Below are positions 6,450 to 13,486 of a DNA stretch of 16,239 nt, in pieces (position 1 is the stretch's first letter; every line of letters begins with the position of its first letter). Origin of the DNA: UBA935 sp031555615. Its GTDB lineage: Bacteria > Bacillota > Clostridia > Lachnospirales > Lachnospiraceae. The translations under genes and the position numbers were made by a program. The stretch covers positions 1 through 16,239 of the forward strand of contig JAVBUF010000045.1 in NCBI GenBank assembly GCA_031555615.1, in the 5' to 3' direction. The notes under the pieces were generated by a model. It saw only the letters and a list, made by a program, of their open reading frames with translations. It ran no database searches and was not told the origin of the DNA.

Positions 6450-7505
6450 ATGAAGTCAGATATAAAGAAAATAGCTTTTATTTTCAGTATGGTGCTGGTG
6501 GCAGCGTTTTTTGTCATAGCCAGTAAAGATCGGCTGAAGGACATTGGCACTCCGGGTGAGGCCGTGATGGTATCAGCAGATAAAACATATATTAAATGGG
6601 TGGATTTTAACGTATCCTACGAAGCGCTGTGCAAGGCCTATGATCTGGATGTGGAAAGCTATGATCAGCCGGTACATGTAAACTGGATCGAGCTGCTGGC
6701 ATATGTAGGAGCAAAGAATGGCGGAAGCTTTGGGAAAAATGCGGTAAGCTCCCTGCAAAAAGTTGCAGCTGAGCTGAAGGAAGAAAAGACCACAATGGCG
6801 GAGCTGACAAAAGATATGAAATATTATGATTACTATCATGAAGCATATGAGGCGGTTTTAGGCGGAATGGTGGGAGAATATGAGATTGAAAAGCAATCGG
6901 ACAGCGGTGTGAAGAGCTGGAAAAAGGTATATGGGTTAAAATCCTTTTCCCCCATTGCCCAGGGATTTCCTTATAGTGATTATGATGATTTTGGTTCTTC
7001 CCGGAGCTATGGATATAAAAGAGTTCATTTGGGCCATGACATGATGGGTCAGGTTGGCACACCGATCATCGCAGTTGAGTCCGGCTATGTGGAGGCACTG
7101 GGATGGAACCAGTATGGCGGTTGGCGCATCGGCATCAGAAGCTTTGATGGTAAGAGATACTACTATTATGCCCATTTGCGGCAAAACTTTCCCTATGCTC
7201 TGGACCTTGAGGAAGGCAGTGTGGTGACAGCCGGTGATGTAATCGGCTATATGGGACATACCGGATACAGTACTAAGGAAAATACCAATAATATTGATAC
7301 CGTTCATTTGCATTGGGGTCTGCAGCTTATTTTTGATGAATCCCAAAAAGAAGGCAATAATGAAATCTGGGTGGACTGCTATGCTTTAACCAGGTTTTTA
7401 TATAAAAACCGCTCACGGACAGAGAAGAATCAGGAGACCAGGGAATGGTACCGAATCTGTCAGATGAAGGACCCGGCAGTGGAAAAGTGGAGCAATGAGC
7501 ATTAA
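6450..7505 (+). CDS. Membrane-anchored M23 (LytM-type) metallopeptidase
   Basis: Predicted zinc endopeptidase acting on peptidoglycan cross-bridges outside the membrane, 351 residues from the chosen start. The N-terminus KSDIKKIAFIFSMVLVAAFFVIAS is a short basic stretch plus one hydrophobic segment, with no clear cleavage site, so a signal anchor is likely. The middle is helical and family-unassigned. The M23 domain occupies about 185-315 with zinc ligands His193 and Asp197 (HLGHD) and His288 (HLHWG, 286-290), plus YAHL. All catalytic motifs are intact, so it should be active rather than a regulatory LytM pseudoenzyme. I prefer ATG 6450, preceded by AGGATGG at good spacing, over the in-frame ATG at 6375. 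That one has no binding site and would put a non-signal-like 25-residue extension in front. It follows the GT2-GtrA gene by 77 bases and is probably cotranscribed. Confidence 0.85.
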   Translation: MKSDIKKIAFIFSMVLVAAFFVIASKDRLKDIGTPGEAVMVSADKTYIKWVDFNVSYEALCKAYDLDVESYDQPVHVNWIELLAYVGAKNGGSFGKNAVSSLQKVAAELKEEKTTMAELTKDMKYYDYYHEAYEAVLGGMVGEYEIEKQSDSGVKSWKKVYGLKSFSPIAQGFPYSDYDDFGSSRSYGYKRVHLGHDMMGQVGTPIIAVESGYVEALGWNQYGGWRIGIRSFDGKRYYYYAHLRQNFPYALDLEEGSVVTAGDVIGYMGHTGYSTKENTNNIDTVHLHWGLQLIFDESQKEGNNEIWVDCYALTRFLYKNRSRTEKNQETREWYRICQMKDPAVEKWSNEH

Positions 7506-7524
7506 CCGAAATGGGTCCCTTGAA

Positions 7525-7553
7525 TTGACTTTTACATAAATAAATGATAAAAT
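7525..7553 (+). promoter_or_regulatory. Promoter of the Sel1-FIST unit
   Basis: TTGACT (7525-7530), 17-bp spacer, TAAAAT (7548-7553) preceded by TGA, giving an extended -10. The leader would be about 45 bases, ending in GAAGGAG (7588-7594). No terminator separates it from the M23 gene, so read-through could add to expression. Confidence 0.75.
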
Positions 7554-7604
7554 TTTTCTTAACATTCAGATATTTTTTATTCCTATGGAAGGAGATCACG
7601 ACCG

Positions 7605-9176
7605 TTGGAAGAAACACAGGTTTTTCTGGGTGGAACACCCAAAAGCGAGAAGCACAAGCTGGCACAGGAGTATCTCAACAGCCCGGACAAAAAGCATATT
7701 GAAGAGGCGATCCATTATCTGATCATGGCAGTCAAGCAGGGAGAAATCAATGCGGAATTTGACCTGTCTGTTTTGTATTATGCCGGAAAATATGTGGAAC
7801 AGGATTACATGAAGGCCATGCGGGGGTTTTTGCATGCGGCTAAAGAAAATATCCGGGAAGCGGAATATTATCTGGGACTTTATCATTATCGGGGGATTGA
7901 GACCAAGGTAGACTATGACAAAGCCTTTCAGAAGTTTATGCTGGCGGAGCCGCTGAAGAAGCCCTATATCCTGCATACGATTGCCAAATGCCATGAAGAG
8001 GGTAAAGGAACACCTCGGGATCAGGAAAAGGCCATTGCTGTTTATAAAGCAGCAGCGGAACAGGATTATGTACCTTCTCAGATGCGGCTGGCAGATATAT
8101 ATGAGCAGGGAATCGGTGTTTCGGTAAATATGCAGGAAGCTTTGAACTGGCTGAGTAAGGCGGCCCGAAAAGGAAACGGCGAAGCCTGTTACCGGCTGGC
8201 TAATTTCTACAGAGAAGGAAAAGGGACCGAGAAAAACGCCGATATGTTTGTTAAGTGCCTTTACCTGTCGGCCAAGTCAGGATATGCAGTGGGTCAATAT
8301 GAACTGGCGGAAAAATATTTTTCCGGTAAGGAAATCAAGCAGGATGAAAAGCTTGGTTTTGAATGGCTGAAAAAATCAGCGGAACAGGAATATCCTGATG
8401 CCGTTCTGCACACCGGTGTGGCTTTTTTTGAAGGAAAGTATGTAGAGAAGGACCTGGGCGAAGCGCTCTGGTTTCTGCGTAAGGCGATATCCATGGGAAT
8501 GGATGAAGCCGGTGAATATCTGGCCCATGCCCAGGAGGAAATAGAACAGCAGAAACTGGAAGAAGAAGCAAGGCTGACCGAAGAAGCGGTACTGAAGCAT
8601 GCCCAGATGATTAAAGAAGCCCTGCGGACCCAGACCGCCGGAAAGATGTCCAGTGAAGATGAAAAGACGCTGGAGTGGGCCAAGCAGGTGAAAGCGGCAT
8701 TGCGGGTTAGAGAGGCGGCAGCAGCAACAGCCCAGTCACCCAAACTCAGTGATGAAGAAATTATGCTGCTGCAGGCGCAGAAGATTAAAGATGCGCTGCG
8801 CAGCCGTACGGTGAAAAAGACAGAATCGGAGATAGAAGAAGAGGCAGTATTGCAAAAAGCCAGAGCAATTAAGGAAGCGCTGCGGACACAGGCCCAAAAA
8901 CAGACCCCTGCGGAAATGCAGGATTTGGAAAAACAACGGGCCAACACACAGCTTGAGAAGCTGGCGTTTCTGAAAAAACGGGCAGAGCTTGATGATCCGG
9001 CGGCACAACTGGAAATGGGTATCAAATACCTGCTGGGTGTCAGAGAAGGTAAGACGGTGGTGTTGGAACAAAATCTGCTGGCAGCGAAAAAATGGCTGAC
9101 CAGGGCTTTGGAAAATGGAAACCGGGATGCCCAGGCCGGTTTGGACAAGATCGAAATGTTATTGGAACGGATGTAA
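7605..9176 (+). CDS. Cytoplasmic Sel1-repeat protein with a four-copy helical ALR insert
   Basis: Solenoid scaffold of 523 residues with no signal peptide or membrane segment. Roughly 7-8 Sel1-like repeats of about 36 residues fill about 30-310 (for example EGKGTPRDQEKAIAVYKAAA, and LADIYEQGIGVSVNMQEALNW). One more degenerate unit lies at the C-terminus (about 450-523). Between them, residues 329-429 hold four diverged copies of a helical unit centred on A-x-x-[IV]-K-x-A-L-R, in a charged, coiled-coil-like context. Sel1 repeats generally mediate protein-protein contacts; the partner here is unknown. It starts at TTG 7605, chosen because GAAGGAG lies 10 bases upstream and no in-frame ATG occurs before the repeats; the ATG at 7585 is out of frame. 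It lies 48 bases ahead of the FIST gene and is probably cotranscribed with it, which hints at a shared signalling role. Confidence 0.88.
   Translation: MEETQVFLGGTPKSEKHKLAQEYLNSPDKKHIEEAIHYLIMAVKQGEINAEFDLSVLYYAGKYVEQDYMKAMRGFLHAAKENIREAEYYLGLYHYRGIETKVDYDKAFQKFMLAEPLKKPYILHTIAKCHEEGKGTPRDQEKAIAVYKAAAEQDYVPSQMRLADIYEQGIGVSVNMQEALNWLSKAARKGNGEACYRLANFYREGKGTEKNADMFVKCLYLSAKSGYAVGQYELAEKYFSGKEIKQDEKLGFEWLKKSAEQEYPDAVLHTGVAFFEGKYVEKDLGEALWFLRKAISMGMDEAGEYLAHAQEEIEQQKLEEEARLTEEAVLKHAQMIKEALRTQTAGKMSSEDEKTLEWAKQVKAALRVREAAAATAQSPKLSDEEIMLLQAQKIKDALRSRTVKKTESEIEEEAVLQKARAIKEALRTQAQKQTPAEMQDLEKQRANTQLEKLAFLKKRAELDDPAAQLEMGIKYLLGVREGKTVVLEQNLLAAKKWLTRALENGNRDAQAGLDKIEMLLERM
8589..8891 (+). repeat. 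Four-copy protein-level repeat inside the Sel1 gene
   Basis: Residues 329-429 contain the cores IKEALRTQ, VKAALRVR, IKDALRSR and IKEALRTQ, with ALR at 339, 365, 397 and 425. Spacing is therefore 26, 32 and 28 residues. Copies 1 and 4 are most alike and also share AVL upstream. The DNA copies have diverged, so this is an old internal duplication, not a simple unstable repeat. Confidence 0.8.
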
Positions 9177-9224
9177 AAGTAAGCCGGCTGGCTTAGAAAT
9201 AAAGACAAATAAAGGAGCTAAAAT

Positions 9225-10334
9225 ATGTACATAAAGACAGCACAATCAAATGCACAGGATGCAAAAGGAGCAGTTGGCGAGGTAGCCGGACAATTAGCGG
9301 GATTTGATTTTGAAGTATTGATTTTCTTTGCATCGGCAACCTATGATTTTAATCAGATTGCGGCAGAGATGAATAACAGATATCCGGACAAGAAGGTCTT
9401 GGGATGTTCTTCCTACAGTGAGTTTTGTGATGATATGGAAAGTAAGGATTCCATTACCGCGATGGCTATTACCAAAGAATGTGTCAGTGATGTATCCATT
9501 CAGGTAATCGAGAATGTGGCGGCAGACGGTAATCTGACTCCAGCCTTTCTGAACTTTGAAAGCCATTTTGGAATGAAAATGTCAGAAGCCAGTTTTCGTC
9601 AGTATGTGGGCATCATGCTCACGGATGGACTTAGCGGGGCAGAGGAAAAGACCATCGAAACCATCGGTGATATGACCAATGTTTTCTTTGTGGGGGGCTC
9701 GGCAGCTGACCGCCTGACGTTTACCGGCACCTATCTGTATGCCAATGGTAAGGTATATCAGGATGCGGTTATACTGGCTTTATTAAAAGTAGAAACCGGA
9801 TTTTCCATTGTTAAGACTCAGAGCGTGGAGCAGGCCGGTATCACGGTAACGGTTACCAAAGCTGACCCCGAAAAGCGCCGGATATATGAGCTTAACAACA
9901 AACCGGCGGGAGAGTATCTGTCAGCGATTTTGAATATTCCTATGGATAAGCTGCAGGATTCCTTTTTTGGACATCCTCTGGGAATCGTCATTGGTGATGA
10001 AATATTTATCCGCAGTCTGCGGACGCTGGAAGCCGACGGTTCTATCAGTGCTTTTTGCGCGGTAGCCGAAGGAATGACCTTAAGTCTGTTAAGCACCAAG
10101 GATATGATTGCCGAAACCAAGGCAGCAATTGAAGAGAAGAAGGTGCAGATGGGCAGTATTTCCGGTATTTTGAACTTTAACTGCGTACTGCGGACTTTGC
10201 AGTTGGAAAATGAACAGAGTATGCTGCCGTTCTGCGAAGCGTTTGCCGGTTATCCAACATGCGGTTTTTCCACCTATGGAGAGATTTACCTGGGACATAT
10301 TAATCAGACAGCAACCATGTTGTTATTTAAATAA
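9225..10334 (+). CDS. Stand-alone FIST-domain sensory protein
   Basis: FIST N (about 30-215) plus FIST C (about 225-350) protein of 369 residues with no attached output domain and no membrane segment. Recognisable family features are GCSSYSEF, the GGSAADRLTF turn followed by YANGKVYQDAVILALL, FNCVLRTL, and the terminal GFSTYGEIYLGHINQTATMLLF. FIST domains are known as ligand-binding sensory modules, often coupled to chemotaxis receptors, kinases or GGDEF/EAL proteins, and are thought to sense small molecules such as amino acids. The ligand here is unknown. AAAGGAG at 9211-9217 with 7-base spacing fixes the ATG. It is the second gene of the Sel1-FIST unit and is followed by a long hairpin. Lacking an output domain, it probably acts through a partner, possibly the Sel1 scaffold next door; that is inference. 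Confidence 0.9.
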   Translation: MYIKTAQSNAQDAKGAVGEVAGQLAGFDFEVLIFFASATYDFNQIAAEMNNRYPDKKVLGCSSYSEFCDDMESKDSITAMAITKECVSDVSIQVIENVAADGNLTPAFLNFESHFGMKMSEASFRQYVGIMLTDGLSGAEEKTIETIGDMTNVFFVGGSAADRLTFTGTYLYANGKVYQDAVILALLKVETGFSIVKTQSVEQAGITVTVTKADPEKRRIYELNNKPAGEYLSAILNIPMDKLQDSFFGHPLGIVIGDEIFIRSLRTLEADGSISAFCAVAEGMTLSLLSTKDMIAETKAAIEEKKVQMGSISGILNFNCVLRTLQLENEQSMLPFCEAFAGYPTCGFSTYGEIYLGHINQTATMLLFK

Positions 10335-10350
10335 TTATATAAATAGGAAA

Positions 10351-10389
10351 TGCCGGCCATTCTAAAGTAATCGTTTAGAATGACCGGCA
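10351..10389 (+). terminator. Terminator-like hairpin after FIST gene
   Basis: TGCCGG-C-CATTCTAAA (10351-10366) pairs with TTTAGAATG-A-CCGGCA (10374-10389): 15 pairs with one C-A mismatch and a 7-base loop. It lies 16 bases after the stop. The tail is only ATTTG, so it lacks a real U-run. It may be Rho-dependent, an imperfect terminator or a 3'-end stabiliser. Confidence 0.65.
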
Positions 10390-10479
10390 ATTTGCTGCCA
10401 ATTGACCAAAGGAACTGGTATGTGCCTGCGTGGCTGATTTAATGATGAAAGAGGAGGATGAAAGAAGATAAATATAGCA

Positions 10480-10508
10480 TTGCAAAAAGGAATTTCCTAT
10501 GATATAAT
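10480..10508 (+). promoter_or_regulatory. Promoter of the butyrate operon
   Basis: TTGCAA (10480-10485), 17-bp spacer, perfect TATAAT (10503-10508) with TG one base upstream (extended -10). The predicted start near 10515 leaves a leader of about 46 bases ending in GGAGG (10549-10553), 7 bases before the thl ATG. The spacer contains an 11-bp palindrome AGGAATTTCCT (10488-10498). The -35 and extended -10 closely match those of the hpf promoter. Confidence 0.8.
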
Positions 10509-10513
10509 ATGAT

Positions 10514-10539
10514 TTGTTGAAATGATAAAAAATTAACAA
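10514..10539. promoter_or_regulatory. Candidate Rex operator in the thl leader
   Basis: ATGATAA-AAAA-TTAACAA (10522-10539) matches 12 of 14 defined positions of the Rex consensus TTGTTAAN4TTAACAA. An overlapping register starting at 10514 (TTGTTGA-N4-ATAAAAA) matches 11 of 14. The site sits just downstream of the predicted transcription start, where a repressor would block the promoter. Rex, the NADH/NAD+ sensor, is known to control butyrate-pathway genes in clostridia. Binding here is inference, and the AT-rich background makes partial matches easier. Confidence 0.5.
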
Positions 10540-10560
10540 TCTTATTATGGAGGAAATAAC

Positions 10561-11748
10561 ATGGCAAAAAAAGTAGTTTTAGCAGGTGCCTGCCGTACTG
10601 CCATCGGAACCATGGGCGGAACTCTTAGTACCACCCCCGCAGCAGATTTGGGCGCAATCGTAATTAAAGAAGCTTTGAACAGAGCGGGAGTTGCTCCCGA
10701 GGCAGTTGATCATGTATATATGGGATGTGTTATTCAGGCCGGTCTGGGTCAGAATGTAGCACGTCAGGCAGTGATTAAAGCAGGTTTACCTATCGAAGTA
10801 CCGGCAGTGACCATTAACGTGGTATGCGGTTCCGGTTTGAACTGTGTTAATATGGCCGCTCAGATGATCCTGGCCGGTGATGCTGATATCGTGGTAGCAG
10901 GTGGTATGGAAAATATGTCCATGGCTCCTTATGCCCTTCCTCAGGCTCGTTTCGGATATAGAATGAACAATGCAACCATGATCGATACCATGGTAAATGA
11001 TGCTCTTTGGGATGCTTTTAACGATTACCATATGATTCAGACCGCAGATAATATCTGTGCCGATGAAAGATGGAACATCTCCAGAGAAGAGTTGGACGAG
11101 TTTGCTCTGGCCAGCCAGTTAAAAGCTGAAGCTGCTCAGAACAGCGGTGCTTTTGATAAGGAAATCGTGCCCGTAGAAGTAAAGAAGAAAAAAGACGTAA
11201 TCGTATTTAATAAAGATGAGGGTCCTCGTGCCGGTTCTACCATCGAAGGTCTTGCCAAGCTGCGTGCTATCAATAAAGATGGCAAAGTTACTGCCGGCAA
11301 TGCTTCCGGTATCAATGACGGTGCTGCGGCTATCGTGGTAATGAGCGAAGAAAAAGCCAAAGAACTGGGTGTAAAACCCATGGCTACCTGGGTAGCAGGT
11401 GCATTGGCAGGTGTGGAACCCAGTGTTATGGGTATCGGTCCGGTAGCTTCCACCAAAAAAGTTATGGCTAAAACCGGTATGAAGATTGAAGACTTCGACA
11501 TTATCGAAGCTAACGAAGCCTTTGCCGCACAGTCTATCGCTGTAGGTAAAGACCTTGGTATCGATGTTGAGAAACAGCTGAACCCCAATGGCGGTGCCAT
11601 TGCTCTGGGGCATCCCGTAGGCGCAAGCGGCTGCCGTATTTTGGTTACCCTGCTGCATGAGATGGAAGCCCGTGATGCCAAGAACGGACTGGCAACTCTG
11701 TGTATCGGCGGCGGTATGGGCTGCTCCACCATCGTAACAAGAGAATAA
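10561..11748 (+). CDS. thl: Acetyl-CoA acetyltransferase (thiolase)
   Basis: Condenses two acetyl-CoA to acetoacetyl-CoA, the first committed step of butyrate formation, in the cytoplasm. At 395 residues it is full length for a degradative/biosynthetic thiolase II. The acyl-accepting Cys89 lies in VVCGSGLNCVN, His351 in ALGHPVGASGC, and the general acid/base Cys381 in CIGGGMGCS. AGGMENMS and NEAFAAQS are also family signatures. GGAGG with 7-base spacing precedes the ATG. It is the first gene of the butyrate operon, behind a strong promoter and a candidate Rex site. An unusual 80-base gap with a perfect hairpin separates it from crt. Heavy use of CCC, GGT and CGT codons compared with the left half of the window fits a highly expressed operon. 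Confidence 0.97.
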   Translation: MAKKVVLAGACRTAIGTMGGTLSTTPAADLGAIVIKEALNRAGVAPEAVDHVYMGCVIQAGLGQNVARQAVIKAGLPIEVPAVTINVVCGSGLNCVNMAAQMILAGDADIVVAGGMENMSMAPYALPQARFGYRMNNATMIDTMVNDALWDAFNDYHMIQTADNICADERWNISREELDEFALASQLKAEAAQNSGAFDKEIVPVEVKKKKDVIVFNKDEGPRAGSTIEGLAKLRAINKDGKVTAGNASGINDGAAAIVVMSEEKAKELGVKPMATWVAGALAGVEPSVMGIGPVASTKKVMAKTGMKIEDFDIIEANEAFAAQSIAVGKDLGIDVEKQLNPNGGAIALGHPVGASGCRILVTLLHEMEARDAKNGLATLCIGGGMGCSTIVTRE

Positions 11749-11762
11749 TTACAGGTTAATAT

Positions 11763-11797
11763 CGATAAGCAGGCTTAAAATTTAAGCCTGCTTATCG
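11763..11797 (+). other. Perfect hairpin between thl and crt
   Basis: CGATAAGCAGGCTTAAA (11763-11779) and TTTAAGCCTGCTTATCG (11781-11797) form an uninterrupted 17-bp inverted repeat around one base, 14 bases past the thl stop. GAATG follows with no U-run, so it is not a standard terminator. Possible roles are an RNase processing site, protection of the upstream thl message, or partial attenuation that sets thl above the other genes. Confidence 0.8.
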
Positions 11798-11828
11798 GAA
11801 TGTAATAGAACAAAAAGGAGAAAAGCAA

Positions 11829-12605
11829 ATGGAGTATGTATTGTACGAACAAAAAGGCGCAGTGGGAATCATCACCATCAGCCGGGAAAAAGCATTAAAT
11901 GCTTTAAATTCGACCGTATTGGAAGAATTAAACCAAACCTTAAATGCAGTAAATCAGGATGAAGTAAGATGTCTTATCTTAACCGGAGCCGGAGAGAAAT
12001 CTTTTGTGGCCGGAGCAGATATCGGAGAGATGAGTTCCCTGTCTAAAGTAGCCGGTGAAGTATTCGGCAAAAAGGGAAATGATGTATTCCGCAGATTGGA
12101 AACCTTCCCCATTCCCGTGATAGCCGCTATCAATGGCTTTGCATTGGGCGGCGGCTGTGAGATCGCCATGAGCTGTGATATCAGAATCTGTTCTGAAAAT
12201 GCTGTTTTCGGACAGCCTGAAGTAGGCCTCGGTATTACCCCCGGATTTGGCGGAACCCAGAGACTGGCTCGTCTGGTAGGTGCCGGAATGGCAAAACAAA
12301 TGATCTTTACCGGCAGAAACATCAAAGCTGACGAAGCGTATCGCATCGGATTGGTAAATGCGGTATATGCACCTGAAGAATTGATGCCGGCAGCCGAGAA
12401 GATGGCTGCAACCATTGCTAAGAATGCTCCCATTGCCGTACGCAACAGCAAAAAAGCAATCAACGATGGTCTGGATGCCGATATGGATGCAGCGATTGTA
12501 ATAGAAGAAAAATTATTCGGTGATTGCTTCGAAACCTATGATCAGGTAGAAGGCATGACCGCATTTATGGAAAAAAGAAAAGTAGAAGCATTTTTAAACA
12601 AGTAG
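11829..12605 (+). CDS. crt: 3-hydroxybutyryl-CoA dehydratase (crotonase)
   Basis: Dehydrates (S)-3-hydroxybutyryl-CoA to crotonyl-CoA. Enoyl-CoA hydratase/isomerase fold, 258 residues, full length. The two catalytic glutamates are Glu111 (GGGCEIAMSCD) and Glu131 (FGQPEVGLGITPGFGGTQRL), 20 residues apart as in crotonases. The oxyanion-hole segments are VAGADIGEM and ALGGG. AAGGAG 8 bases before the ATG fixes the start. The stop codon overlaps the Shine-Dalgarno of hbd, so the two are tightly packed. No separate promoter is seen in the 80 bases after thl, so expression should depend on read-through of the thl-crt hairpin. Confidence 0.96.
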   Translation: MEYVLYEQKGAVGIITISREKALNALNSTVLEELNQTLNAVNQDEVRCLILTGAGEKSFVAGADIGEMSSLSKVAGEVFGKKGNDVFRRLETFPIPVIAAINGFALGGGCEIAMSCDIRICSENAVFGQPEVGLGITPGFGGTQRLARLVGAGMAKQMIFTGRNIKADEAYRIGLVNAVYAPEELMPAAEKMAATIAKNAPIAVRNSKKAINDGLDADMDAAIVIEEKLFGDCFETYDQVEGMTAFMEKRKVEAFLNK

Positions 12606-12617
12606 GAGGAAGAAAGA

Positions 12618-13457
12618 ATGAAAGTAGGAATTATCGGCGCAGGAACCATGGGTTCCGGTATCGCACAGGCATTTGCCCAGACAGAAGGTTACGAAGTATT
12701 TCTTTGTGACATCAATGAAGAATTTGCAGCAAACGGAAAGAAAAGAATTGCCGGTGGGTTTGAAAAACGTGTAGCCAAAGGGAAAATGGAACAGGCTGAT
12801 GCGGATGCTATTCTGGCTAAAATTACTACCGGTGTAAAAACCATCTGTACAGATTGTGATCTGGTGGTAGAAGCAGCATTGGAAGTAATGGACATTAAGA
12901 AACAAACCTTTAAGGAACTGCAGGATATCTGCCCGAAGGATTGTATTTTTGCAACCAACACCTCTTCTTTATCCATTACCGAAATCGGTGCCGGCCTTGA
13001 CCGCCCTGTAATCGGTATGCATTTCTTCAATCCCGCTCCGGTTATGAAGCTGGTGGAAGTAATCGCAGGCTTAAATACTCCCGATGAAATGGTAGACAAG
13101 ATCAAAGCCATTTCCGAAGAAATCGGCAAAACTCCGGTACAGGTAAATGAAGCAGCCGGTTTTGTTGTAAACAGAATCCTGATTCCCATGATCAATGAAG
13201 CAATCTGTGTACTGGAAGCAGGCGTGGCAAGCGTGGAAGATATTGATGCAGCTATGAAGCTGGGTGCAAATCATCCCATGGGCCCCCTGGCACTGGGTGA
13301 TTATGTAGGACTTGATATCGTTCTGGCCATTATGGAAGTTATCCAGAGCGAAACCGGTGATCCCAAATACCGTCCGGCAACCTTATTGAAAAAAATGGTT
13401 CGCGGCGGTAAATTAGGCTGCAAGACCGGCGTTGGATTCTACGACTACTCGAAATAG
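12618..13457 (+). CDS. hbd: 3-hydroxybutyryl-CoA dehydrogenase
   Basis: Reduces acetoacetyl-CoA to (S)-3-hydroxybutyryl-CoA with NAD(P)H. Full length at 279 residues. The N-terminal Rossmann domain starts MKVGIIGAGTMGSG, with the dinucleotide glycine motif at residues 7-12. TNTSSLSITEI and the catalytic His135 in GMHFFNPAPVMKLVE follow. The C-terminal substrate and dimer domain contains NRILIPMINEAI and ends GCKTGVGFYDY. AGGAGG overlaps the crt stop codon, giving coupled translation. An acidic residue ends the second strand (FLCDIN), which favours NADH over NADPH; this is inference from the fold. Spacing to bcd is 29 bases, with a strong GGAGG site. Confidence 0.96.
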   Translation: MKVGIIGAGTMGSGIAQAFAQTEGYEVFLCDINEEFAANGKKRIAGGFEKRVAKGKMEQADADAILAKITTGVKTICTDCDLVVEAALEVMDIKKQTFKELQDICPKDCIFATNTSSLSITEIGAGLDRPVIGMHFFNPAPVMKLVEVIAGLNTPDEMVDKIKAISEEIGKTPVQVNEAAGFVVNRILIPMINEAICVLEAGVASVEDIDAAMKLGANHPMGPLALGDYVGLDIVLAIMEVIQSETGDPKYRPATLLKKMVRGGKLGCKTGVGFYDYSK

Positions 13458-13486
13458 GAAAATAAATTATTGGAGGAAATAAAACC

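Noticed and set aside
7585..7587. ATG upstream of the Sel1 gene
   Set aside because: Out of frame with the repeats and inside the ribosome binding region. The TTG at 7605 is in frame with GAAGGAG 10 bases upstream.
9180..9195. Short inverted repeat TAAGCC-GGCT-GGCTTA between the Sel1 and FIST genes
   Set aside because: Only six pairs and no T-run; too weak for a terminator. The genes are treated as one unit.
8294..9208. Long open frame on the minus strand opposite the Sel1 gene
   Set aside because: Low-complexity Ser/Cys/Ala-rich translation, no ribosome binding site, no family features. It is a shadow of the Glu/Ala/Lys-rich Sel1 coding sequence.
10442..10471. Nine-codon open frame ATGATGAAAGAG... 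ahead of the thl promoter
   Set aside because: Upstream of the predicted transcription start of thl, with no promoter of its own and no conserved leader-peptide character visible.
11119..11732. Long minus-strand open frames opposite thl
   Set aside because: They lie wholly inside a thiolase gene with intact catalytic residues, have no plausible start signals and no recognisable protein character.
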